Shown one piece after another: positions 46,491 to 57,070 of a DNA stretch of 64,000 bases. This DNA is from Nelumbo lutea (lineage: Eukaryota > Streptophyta > Magnoliopsida > Proteales > Nelumbonaceae), in contig JAKGHH010000003.1 in assembly GCA_022828595.1 (NCBI GenBank), positions 104,741,583 through 104,805,582 of the forward strand, in the 5' to 3' direction. Made by a program: the position numbers and the translations under genes. The notes below the pieces were generated by a model. The model was not told where the DNA came from and did no database searches. It saw nothing but the letters and a program-made list of their open reading frames with translations. Position 1 is the first letter of the stretch, and the number at the start of each line of letters is the position of its first letter.

Positions 46491-48757
46491 TCAAGCTGGT
46501 GAATATGCACCTTTCATTCCCAACTTGGAGATAAGTCCTTGGAATGCCACACTGCAAAGCCCTTTTGTTAGCATATCTACCAGTTGACCATTCGTTGAGA
46601 CGTATGGAGTGCAAATTAATATGTTATCCAACTTTTTCTTTATGAAATGCTTATCTATCTCAATGTGCTTTGTCCTTTCATGTTGGACGGGATTGTGAGC
46701 AATGTTAATAGCTGACTTGTTATCACAGAATAATCTCATTGGACCTTCCCATATGATCTTTAGGTCTTCCAAAATTATCTTGAACCATAGTAATTCACAT
46801 ACTCCCTGAGTCATTGCCCTGAATTCTGCCTCGGCACTTGATCCAGCTACCACATTATGCTTCTTACTCCTCCATGTCACAAGATTTCCTCCAAGGAATG
46901 TACAATAACCTGTAGTGGACCGCCTATCCACGGGAGAGCCTGCATAATCTACATTGGCGTATGCCTCTAGGGCTAATCCAGTATTTCTTTTAAACAAGAT
47001 TCCTTTGCCAGGTCTAGCCTTTAGATAATGTAGTATCCTATAGACCACCTGTAGGTGAACCTCTTTCGGGTTGTGCATAAATTGGCTAACCATGCTCACG
47101 GCATATGCTATGTCTGGCCTTGTGTGGGCAAGATATATAAGTTTTCCTATTAATCTTTGGTACATTTCCCTACTCACGGCTGGATCTTCATTTGCTTCTC
47201 CCAATTTGTGATTTGGCTCAATCGGTGTAGAGGATGGTTTGCATGCTAACTTTTCTGTCTCTCTTAAAAGATCTGTTACATACTTCTGTTGTGAGATAAA
47301 GATGCCTTCTCTGGAATGAGCTACTTCAATCCCTAGAAAATACTTCAATCTCCCAAGTTCTTTTATTTCGAATTCTCTGACTAGGCATCTTCTCAAGGCT
47401 TCCTTCTCCTTTTCATCATTTCCTGTCACAATTATGTCATCGACATATACCAGAAGAGTCGTGACTCCCCCTGCATCCGAATGCTTTATAAAGAGTGTAT
47501 GATCTCCCTGACTTTGTTTGTATCCGATGGTAAGCATAGCTTTAGTAAATCTTCCAAACCACGCCCTAGGTGATTGCTTGACACCATATAGTGCTTTCTT
47601 CAACCTGCAAACTTTATTTCCTTTTAGATTTCCTTTGAAGTCCGAAGGAATATCCATGTATATCTCCTCCTCTAAATTACTATGAAGAAAAGCATTATTT
47701 ACATAAAATTTCTCCAAGTACCAGTCGAAGTTAGCTGCTAGTGACAACAAAATTCTTACCGTATTCATCTTAGCCACTAGAGTGAATGTCTCCTGATAGT
47801 CAACACCATAGGTTTGTGTATATCCCTTTGCCACGAGTCTTGCCTTGTATATTTCTAGAGTGCCATCTGACTCGTACTTTACTGTGAAAACCCACTTGCA
47901 GCCCACGGGTTTCTTTCCCGGTGGTAGGTCAACAATTTGCCATATTTGATTCTTATTTAGAACCTGCATCTCTTCTCTCATAACATCTTTCCATTTCTCA
48001 TCAGATAATGCCTCAGATAAAGTATTAGGAATATGAATGGTGTTTAAACTAACTAGGAAACTCCTATGTGATGGTGAGAATTTTTTAAAGGACACAAAAT
48101 TCGCTAAGGGATATAAGGGATGTTTAGTGCATTCTCTTGTGCATTTCCTAAGGGCAATAGGAAGATCTTGGTCAAATGCTAATTCAAAAGAAATTTCTAG
48201 AATTGTATTTACTTCATTCTCAAGATTAGGAGTTGAATCTTGAACTTGCATAAGTTTAGGATCCCAATCTCTTCTTCTTGAATATACCTGCAGTCTTATA
48301 GAGTCACAAAGTTCATCATTCTCTATCATGGGTTTGGTATGAATGGGTGAAGAAGTTGGTTTGGTTTGAGGTGGTTCGATAGGTGCAGATACGGATTGAA
48401 CTGGTATAAATGCTGAGTTTGGGTGTTGAGAAACTGCAGGGAGACCAAGCGGGAACAAATCTCTGTTCTTATCTTCAATGAATGACAAGGACTCCCCCTG
48501 AAGATAAGGTTGAGTGAAATATGGTGTTTTTTTTCAAAAGTGACATCAATAGGGAGAAAGAATTTTTTGGTAGGTGGGTGGTAACACTTAAAACCCTTTT
48601 GGGTGGACGAATAACCCACAAATATACACTTGATGGCTCTTGGATCTAACTTCCCTCTATTATGGCTATGGACATGGACAAAAGCAGTGCATCCAAAGAT
48701 TCTTGGGGTGAGATTGTTATGGGCCCGGGCGTAGGATCGCGTCACGGGTCGGTCCAA
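46491..48757 (-). pseudogene. Copia integrase C-end, reverse transcriptase and RNase H
   Basis: A 665-codon open frame (48488-46491) covers RT and RNase H; the preceding frame from about 48730 has the integrase end (IFGCTAFVHVHSHNRGKLDP, KCIFVGYS). RT motifs visible: KWVFTVKYESDG, KARLVAKGYTQ, LVYVDDIIVTGND (second and third catalytic Asp present). In the motif with the first catalytic Asp the sequence is FYVNNAFLH where the family has Asp-Val; Tyr replaces the Asp, which should inactivate the polymerase. RNase H follows, with NVDYAGSPVDRRSTTGY and FCDNKSAI. A frame break separates the two parts near 48490-48530. Confidence 0.92.
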
Positions 48758-49257
48758 GGGGAAAAGCTCTTGTTTTCCCTTATTCCTCCCCTTCCTAGCT
48801 GAACCTATCTTGGCGTCCTAGAGGGTGATTTGTCCAAGAGATCACCGAACTCTCCTTTTACTCTCTTTCTTGACTGGAAAATTGATATCTTTATTCAATA
48901 TTTTCAGCTCCTTAAATAGGAGATTACAAGAGGTAAGAGTCCTCCTTGTAGGAAGACTCCTTGATAACTAAACCGTTTACAGATAAGATAGATAAGACGC
49001 CTAGATAAGACTAACTAAACTGCTTATAGATAAGATAGATAAGACTCCTAGATAAGACTGACTAAATTGCTTACAGATAAGATAAGGATAAGGTAAGATG
49101 AACTGTGGCTAGCTAGATAATCTGATGAGGGTCCCACGTTACTGCTGCTGCCGGCGGCGGTACTGCTTCCCCACGAATTCGTCCATAACATTACTCCCCT
49201 CTTGGACTACAAGCTTGTCCTCAAGCTCGAAATCTGGATATGTGTCTTGGAGTTCAG

Positions 49258-50340
49258 TCAAGGGAATCTAGGATAGGTGGAATGATTTAGCCCTCCTAGA
49301 TCAGGTTCCAATGAAGGGGGTTTATCCTCATCGTCCTCTTGTTCCACCAGGAGGCAGAAAAGTCTCTTGCACTTGTGCCTTGCTGAGTAGAGTTCATCAC
49401 AATTAAAACATTGTCCCCTCGCCCTGCGTTCCGCCATCTTAGCCCTGGACAAGTGCTTAATAGGGGGTGCAACAACATTGCTCTCCTCACTGGATGCTGA
49501 TCTAGAATTGTGGCTCGTCTGTGGCTTCCGTTCTTGGCTAGCTACTGAAGATGGAGCCATTCCGAGTGGTTCCGGAGATGCCCATGCGGATGGAAGCCGC
49601 CCCATAGTGAAGGTTCCGCGGCTGAGCTGCATCTTTCGTTCGAAGGCGCGAGCTAGATTCATGGCTGCAACCAGGTTGGGGGGTGTTGCATCTCCACATC
49701 CACCCTCAAGGGTTCTGCTAACCCTACGGTGAACATGTCTACCTACTGGTCCGGTCGTACTGAAGCTGCTTTGGCAAGGAGGGTTTGGAATTGGCACTGG
49801 TATTCAGCCATCGTTCCCGTCTATTTGAGGTTGATCAATTCACCTAACGGGTTGCTCGTCAATGGGGGCCCAAACCTGAGGAGGCAGTAGGATTTGAATT
49901 GGGTCCAACAGAGCCCGGGTTCCTCCTGCTTCAATTTATAAAACTAGAGTTGCGCCTCCTCTGTCATGTGGAATGCAGCCAAGCTTACCTTGTCGTTGTC
50001 CCCTGTCCGTTGGTTGCGGAAGAACTGCTCGCATCTGTACAACCATCCCAAAGGATCTCCGGCGCCGTTGTATGAAGGGAACTCTAGCCTGCTGTACTTG
50101 GGAACGACCGCGGCTATCAGGGCGACGATCCGCTGTTTGCCGGACGACTCCACCAAGTTTGGTTGGCGGCTGTTTGTGGTTACAACCCCTTCTGGATTCC
50201 TCTCCTTGTTAGAGAAATACGATTCCAGCAAGCGTCGCAGCTCCCGACATCGTCTTTGACCTCACGAACCTCCACGCTGGTTTCCACAAGCCTATGCTCC
50301 AGTTCGTGTACCCTGGATGATAGCTGCTCTAGATCTCCCA
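49258..50340 (-). pseudogene. Gag of the nested gypsy element, frameshifted
   Basis: Three minus-strand segments in sequence: 50340-50180 with a coiled-coil start (LEQLSSRVHELEHRLVETS), 50231-49944 with the gag core (YSRLEFPSYNGAGDPLGWLY, CEQFFRNQRT), and 49797-49258 with NLARAFERK and the zinc knuckle CFNCDELYSARHKC. The middle (49944-49800) is broken. It resembles gag of plant chromovirus-like gypsy elements. The frame runs almost to the polypurine tract, which shows that pol has been deleted. Confidence 0.85.
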
Positions 50341-50712
50341 TGACGGTTGGCTCTGATACCAAGTTGTTATGGGCCCGGGAATAGGATCGCGTCACGGGTC
50401 GGTCCACGGGGAAAAGCTCCTATTTTCCCTTGTTCCTCCCCTTCCTAGCTGAACCTATCTTGGCGTCCTAGAGGGTGATTTGTCCAAGAGATCACCGAAC
50501 TCTCCTTTTACTCTCTTTCTTGATTGGAAATTTGATATATTTATTCAATAATTTCAGCTCCTTAATTAAGAGATTACAAGAGGTAGGAGTCCTCCTTGTA
50601 GGAAGACTCCTTGATAACTAAACTGCTTACAGATAAGATACATAAGACTCCTAGATAAGACTAACTAAACTGCTTACAGATAAGATAAGGGTAAGAAAGC
50701 AGATAAGATAAG

Positions 50713-52930
50713 TGATGGAGGGTGATTTGGCCCGACCTCGCAGCACGGGTACACGTGGGTGTGACCTTGCTCAAACGGTGACTCAGCATGACAGCGCAAT
50801 GAGCGTGAGCATAACTCGGAGGGAAAGTCCCACCGAGTTCAGCTCAGCAACTCGACGAGTAAACTACTTGTCGAGAGCCGCCTTATCCGCACCTCCTCCC
50901 CGGGGTCAAGGCACTTCGAGGGGTCCCAAGTTCGGGGTGCCCCGACCCCTTTTAAGACCCGAGCTCCTCCCAATGGACCTCAGGCCACTCCCAAGCAAGA
51001 ATGCACCGATCCTTCTCAAGACACCCCGAGGCACAGACACCTCGGGGCAGCTAGCTCGGCATAACCGGCTAAAGGCGGCCCATGCCCGAGGAGAGCGCCT
51101 GAAGCGCTCTACTTTATAGCCAAAATTGTGCTAAGAATATCTAAATCTATAGAGAGGGAGCGATCAAAGCAAAGAGAGATGGACCCCACCACATTCCGTA
51201 TGGAGTTTGGGTGGAGTTGGTCCAAAGTGATGTTGAAGTGTATCAACACCTCAACGATCAGAGGGTGAAGAGGAAGTCGGAGCCCGGCTATCAGTTGTTC
51301 CCTGAAGATCACGATCTCGTTGGGACCGTGCTCCCATGGGAAGTTGCTGGTGGGAAGGCTATATGAGAATTCCTTAGGGAGGCGGAACCTCTGTATGAGG
51401 TCCTAAAGCCTCTCCGAATTCATTATAGAAGGGCCAAACTGGTCTGGCTCCCAACCTCGGTGGGAGGTGGACGCCAGGTGACCCGAAGCCACCCGAGGCA
51501 GTAGAGGAGCCACCCCGAGCTGAGGTACCCACCTCGGGCTCATCGATAATGCTATCTACACTAGACGATGACATAGTGAACGAAAGGGAATAAACAAATT
51601 GAAAAGGAGGGAAGAAGCTCAGGAAGACTCACCAAAAGAAACGCAATCGGACTGGGAGAGCAAGACGAACTGGAAGACCCGAGCTAAGAGACCTCCGACG
51701 CGAGCTCAAACACTAACGACGAGAGCTTCGTGGCGAAGAAAATAGCCAAGGGGCCCCCTATTTATAGCCACAGCCGCAGGTTCCTTGAGGCGAAGGCGGT
51801 TTAGCGCATTTTTGACGTCCACGAAGTCCAAATCGCGTGAGATCCGTGCGTAAACCAGATGTGACTCTAGTCTTTTTTGGTCAAACCGGACACCAGACCG
51901 ACCCAGCTGGACGGAGCGTGTGACAAAGCAGCATGAAAACCGATGCCAAATCCACCCAACGCGTCATGACCTCCCCGCGCTCGGTCATCGCCGCCAGCAC
52001 AGGTAGTGGGGGCAATTGATGGAGGGTGATTTGGCCCGACCTCGCAGCACGAGTACACGTGGGCGTGACCGTGCTCAAACGGTGACTTAGCATGATAGCG
52101 CAATGAGCATGAGCATAACTCGGAGGGAAAGTCCCATCGAGTTCAGCTTGGCAACTCGACGAGTAAACTACTCGCCAGGAGCCGCCTTACTTGCACCTCC
52201 TCCCTGGGGTCAAGGCACTTCGGGGGGGGGTCTCAAGTTTGGGGTGCCCCGACCCCTTTTAAGACCTGAGCTCCTCCCAATGGACCTCGGGCCACTCCCA
52301 AGCAAGAATGCACTGATCCTTCTCTGGACACCCCGAGGCACAGACACCTCGGGGCAGCTAGCTCGGCATAACCGGCTACAGGTGGCCTATCACTCAAAGG
52401 ACAGCCTGGCTCAGGGTAATTCGCGGGAGGGTAGTTCGATATACCTCGGGGCAGCTAGCTCGGCATAACCGGCTACACCTTCCTGCTCGACCGTCGTACC
52501 CGACAAATCTGTGGACGGCAGGCTTGTCCCTCTCGTCGCGCCTGCCACCTTTAGAAAGGTGTCGCGTATCTGACAGGCATGTACCCTGCAGCTACGACCC
52601 CACACGTGCCACCTCAGCCTTGCCTATAACGGCTGTGGCAGACTAACAGTGGCGGTTATACCTGCCCTGTCAGAAGTCAGAGGGCCTGAAGCAACGGAAT
52701 TCAGTTATAAGGGGCTTATTCTCAAGGATCAATGTATCTTCGAATCACCTGCGTGACATGCACTCTTAGCCTTCGTTCTCCTTTTTGCTTCTTGCACACA
52801 ATACTAACTTAAGCATCGGAGTGTTCCCGCCGGGAAACACCCCGGGAGTTTATCCTCTTTCCTCTCGTCTCAGATACCTCTCGGGAGCCACACGAGCGCC
52901 AGCTAGGAGTGACCGGATTGCGCTACATCA
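50713..52930 (+). mobile_element. Tat-like LTR element, internally deleted, nested inside a gypsy LTR
   Basis: It is bounded by the exact 5-bp duplication ataag (50708-50712 and 52931-52935). The 3' LTR is 52017-52930 (914 bp, TGATGGAGGG...CTACATCA); the 5' LTR is only about 50713-51095, cut on the inner side. The purine tract gtagtgggggcaattga before 52017 sets plus orientation. The remaining interior (51100-52016) is mostly the antisense extra ORF. All of gag and pol are missing. Confidence 0.92.
51110..51574 (-). pseudogene. Antisense additional ORF fragment of the nested Tat-like element
   Basis: On the minus strand, from the start MSSSSVDSIIDEPEVGTSA at 51574, the reading passes through a frame break to FREQLIAGLRLPLHPLIVEV, then HFNITLDQLHPNSIRNVVG near 51210. 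This is the N-terminal part of the plant 'putative gypsy type transposon' protein, the same family as 33600-35525 but from another copy. The 3' part is lost at the 5' LTR junction near 51095. Confidence 0.75.
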
Positions 52931-53039
52931 ATAAGGATAAGGTAAGATGAACTGTGGCTAGCTAGACAATCTGATGAGAGTCCCACGTTACTGCTACTGC
53001 CGACGGCGGTACTTCTTCCCCACAAATGCGTCCATAACA

Positions 53040-53903
53040 AAGATTATTTGTTGTACGTAGATCGGGATAAAATTGAGAAAGTGTTTCCATTGGTGTTTTA
53101 AATCCTAGTACCCTCGAAGGTAATCAATTTATAATGTATGCGGTTGTAAGAACAACTTCCCCCCAATAGGTTTTTGGAACATGCTGGTGGAAAAGTAAGG
53201 CTCGGGTTGTAGTTAGTAGATGACCATTCTTCCTTTCTACTACTTCGTTTTGTTGTGGAGTATTAATGCAGGAGGATTCATGGATAATCCCTTCTTTTTG
53301 AAAATATGGGGATAAAGTTTGGTTGAAATAATCTCATGCATTATCCGATTTAAATCTTTTGATTCTGACCCCAAATTGATTTTGAATCATGTTATGGAAA
53401 ATTGGGAGTACACTACTTACATCTGATTTAGATTTAAGAAGAAATATCCAAGAGACCCTAGTGCAATCATTAATAAAAGAGACAAACTATCGTGAGCCAG
53501 ACACACTTGGAACTGTAGAGGGTCCCCATATATCACTATGGATAAAAAAGAATGGGACTGAACTTCTTTTGTTACTGATTGGAAAGGGCACACGCTTGTG
53601 TTTTGCAAATTCACACATATCAGAATGAAAATATTCAACACTCAATCCTTTAAACAATGAGGGAAACATAGTTTTCAAAATTCCAAATGATGGATGTCTT
53701 AGTCTAAAGTGATGAAGCCAAATGGTGTTTTTGTTGGATGATGAAAGGAATGACAGAGATAACTTATCTTGGACAATATTTGATTTGCATGATTCTTCAA
53801 GATAGTAGAGTCCATTCTTCTCCTTAGCAAGTCCAATCCTCTTCCCCGAATCCTGATCCTGAAATATACAGTAAGAAGGATAGAAAAACACATTACAATT
53901 CAT
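53040..53903 (-). pseudogene. Copia integrase N-terminal and core part
   Basis: Minus-strand reading shows the zinc-binding GAG-pre-integrase end (WLHHFRLRHPSFGILKTMFP, then CEFAKHKRVPF) and the start of the core with HSDIWGPS, including the first catalytic Asp. Further core sequence continues toward 53040 in several frames with stops, and then resumes beyond the nested element at about 48714. It is not functional. Confidence 0.85.
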
Positions 53904-53942
53904 GTCATGGGTGACTTTTTGGATGGATACCAGGTTAGTGGA

Positions 53943-55204
53943 CTATTTGGGAACATGAAGGACATTTTTTAGTGTAAGTGATGGATTAATATGGATATCC
54001 CTAAGGCCAGCTACGTTAGTAAGGGAACCGTCTGCAATGGCTATTTTTCGATTGCTTGGGTAGGAGGTATAAGTGCTAAAATGTAGTGAGGAGTGAGTCA
54101 TGTGATCTGTGGCTCCTAAGTCAATAACCCATAAATCCCTAATAGGTTCATCTGAGACATTTAGTCTGTGAGGAATAGAAAACTTACCTAATATTGCAAG
54201 AGAGCCTGCACCACTAGGTTTCTCCAACGATCCCAAAAGCCCCCTTAACTTTTCGATCTCCTCCTTATTGAACTCGGTCTAGAGGCTTTTCTTGGCTTGG
54301 ATGATTCGTGGTGAAGTTAGCTTGATTTCGACTCTTCTGTTGTCCTCCTTAATAGCCCTATTCCTTGTTCGATGGTTTACCATTCAGCTTCCAACACTTC
54401 TCTTTGATGTGCCTTGGTTTCTTGCAATAGGTACACCAAACCAAGGCACACCAAAAAGACTCCTTGTTGTCCCGTGCAGAGGACAAATTTGTCTTCATTC
54501 CTTCCAGTATTTTCGGTTGTTCTATCCTTGTAGCCATGGCTGAACCTTCTAGTACTTGGGGTTCAAGCATAACCCCCTTATGTCTTTCTTCAACACGAAT
54601 AAGAGAAATAGTCTCATTTAGAGATGATACCTCTTCTTTGCCGAGAATCTGGACCCTAACTTGATCAAATTCTGTGTTGAGTCTTGCAACAAAGTCATAA
54701 ACGCGATCTTTTTCGATAAAACTCTTTAGGATTTCTGCATCCGCTGCACATTTAGTCTCAATGCACCGATAATGATCGAGTTCTTGCCACAGGTTCTGCA
54801 ATAAATTTGCGTACTCGGTAACTATCTTGCTGCCTTGTTTAGTCGCTCCAGTCTTGACTTTAATTTCGTACACTTGTGCTGCATCACGTGCCGTTGAATA
54901 GTTGGACAACATTCCAGATCTCTTTAGCCATGCATAAAAACATACACGTGTCTCTGATTTCAGGGTTCATTGAATTCCATAACCATGACATGATCATTGA
55001 GTCAGCTTCATCCCATGCATCAAATCTTGGATCTCCTTCCTTCGGTCCTGTCCCTAAGAGATGGCTAAGCTTTACTTTTCCCTTTAAATATGTTTGAATA
55101 AACTGAGACCACTTCAAATAATCTTTCCTGTTCAACCTATATGCTGCCTGAATGTTTTGCAGGTCGCCAGATGCTTGATGGGAGGAGACTTTCCGATTGT
55201 GCAA
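53943..55204 (-). pseudogene. Copia gag and protease
   Basis: The gag starts at 55204 (106 codons, with NRKDYLKWSQFIQTYLKGK) and continues after a frame break at 54912-54358 with a UBN2-type domain and zinc knuckle CTYCKKPRHIKEKC. The protease follows at 54236-53943, with WVIDLGATDHMTHSS. The active site expected in this family is Asp-Ser-Gly; here Leu replaces Ser. A stop near 54280 separates gag from protease. Confidence 0.88.
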
Positions 55205-55694
55205 TGGTATTTGATACAGTGGCTTTTGACATATTGGGTGGGCTTCAAGAAAGAGAGAAAAACAGAAAATGAAGGTCTAAAAAATTTAATAAGGGTTGGT
55301 GATGAAGGCCTAAAGAATTTTTCAGCCAATGTCCAAAAAAAGGTAACTATAATGCTCCACCAAACTGAAGAGTGGATCGAAACCTCTCAAAATCAAAACT
55401 GATCCAAACCAAACCAAAGGGATTCAGTAAATCTACTATGGGCAACACCAGATCTAAGATTTCGGACTGATCCGATGTCTCTACAAAGAGATCCAAGAAA
55501 AAGGACGAATCCGATGGCATAGCAGTCCGGAAGAAAAAAAAAATGTAGAGTTCAGATCTATAGCTGATCTTGAAGAAGAATGAAGGACACTCAAGAACCT
55601 CCCAAATACTGTTAGAGAGTTCTTGAACCAGCAGCAGCAGAGATGACCGAAGAGATACTATGTGTAGATTAGGTCGTGACCAGCTCTGATACCA

Positions 55695-55949
55695 TGAGAG
55701 AATTTGAGAGAAAAAATGAATTGATTGTATTGTCTTGGAAGGAGCATATACACAAGTTTATATAGAATTACAGAGCTAGCTTATAGGGCAATAAAATAGG
55801 AAACTAACTTTTCCTAGAAAACTAATTTCTATATCAGTGGGATTCTCCAATTAATATCCCATGATTCTAGGATATCCCATAATTCTAGGAAACTAACTTA
55901 TGTATGTTTCCTAAACTGATGGACTTAAAATTATGGAGAATCAATCTTA
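55695..55949 (-). repeat. 5' LTR of the Copia element
   Basis: It matches 46198-46483 over its length. The terminal ttactttccaac is missing, leaving a single a before the target duplication gcctt. The inner edge abuts the tRNA-Met primer site. Confidence 0.9.
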
Positions 55950-55954
55950 GCCTT

Positions 55955-57070
55955 CTTATTTTTGAAAAAGTTATACCTTGAAGGCTGAACATGTTTTCAA
56001 TATGACGTTATTCAAGCAGTTAAACTGGTGAACCCAGTGATCTGACAGTAGTGTTTTCAACCCATTGCTCAATGTTGACTCAGATCATCACCTGCATTAA
56101 GATTGTTTAGTCTAATCCCAAACCAAGGTTCAAGGTATTGCTGAACAAAATCCACCATAAAAAGGTGTAGAAAAAAGGAGTTCATAATTGGAAGAGAACA
56201 AAGATAAGGAAAACAATATAAATGATAGCTTAAGTGTGATATTTATTTTTAAGGTAAAAATACTAAAATTGCAATAATCTATAAGGGCAATAATGTGGTA
56301 TCTAATATACTATTTTCCTAAAGGTAAAATATTAAAAATCAATTATTACAATACTAAATTGGATGGGCAAAATTGTCCTTGAGAAATCATGATGCAACTA
56401 ATTGCCTCTTGTTATGTAAGGTAACTAGCAAATTCTGAGACACGACATGGAAAATTGATGATCTTTCTGAATTGGACAATACAACAAGAACCCTAAAATA
56501 TGGCTACACAAAATCAATAAACAGAAAAGAAAAATAAAGAGTAAGCTAAAAAGAATTGAGATGCTGTATAATTTTTGTATAATACTATAAAATGAAAGCA
56601 TAAAAAGGGATGCAAGATAGAAGCCTTCTGTTGAATTTCTTATATTCACATTTCTAAACTCCAAAATACAATTTTTTTTTCCTACACACATAAATACAAA
56701 TATCACAAAATTACTAAGGCTGGTTCAACCAAGCTGACATAACCTCTCAATTTCCTTCATTACAACACAACCACTTCAGCCATAAATTCAACCAGTCTTG
56801 TTGGGCAAAATCAATTTAGCAATGAAACTTTAAATCAGAATGAGAGCTTAAAATCAATTACTACATAAAATTGATTAAAAAATTCATTAACAATCAAACA
56901 TTATTAAATGCCCTCTTGGTTCCACCTCATCCTAAGAACATGAATTCAAATTGCAGAGTTCTACATCAACTAGAATAAAATATTACTCAGGAGATAAGAT
57001 AGTGACAAAACCATGCTCAACTTTTAGCTTAAATCCTATAGTGACCTTAAATGGCTAAGGGAAACAAAAT
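55955..57070. other. AT-rich spacer between Copia and TOC159
   Basis: It holds no gene that I can support. The 3' untranslated part of TOC159 (minus strand) should lie at its right end. Confidence 0.6.

Larger units (their letters stand above)
48715..53039 (-). mobile_element. Non-autonomous gypsy element (LTR-gag-LTR) nested in the Copia integrase
   Basis: The LTRs are 48715-49190 (476 bp) and 50365-53039 (the latter interrupted by 50713-52930); both run TGTTATGG...CATAACA. On the minus strand the PBS TGGTATCAGAGCC (50359-50347) lies just inside the 5' LTR and a purine tract (gaggggag) before the 3' LTR. The 1.17-kb interior holds gag only; protease, RT and integrase are absent. The target duplication is gagat (48710-48714) versus aagat (53040-53044). 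Within the LTRs a unit of about 47 bp (ctaactaaactgcttacagataagat...) is repeated, three times at 48968-49110 and about twice at 50628-50712. Confidence 0.92.
46198..55949 (-). mobile_element. Copia LTR retrotransposon, interrupted by nested elements
   Basis: The minus-strand element is bounded by the exact target duplication gcctt (46193-46197 and 55950-55954). The 3' LTR is 46198-46483 (TGTTGGAAAG...TCTCTCA). The 5' LTR is 55695-55949 and has lost about 12 bases near its outer end. The PBS TGGTATCAGAGC, complementary to initiator tRNA-Met, abuts the 5' LTR at 55694-55683; the polypurine tract TTGAGGGGGAG abuts the 3' LTR. The order gag, protease, integrase, RT, RNase H is that of Copia. The integrase is split by the gypsy element 48715-53039. 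Confidence 0.95.
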
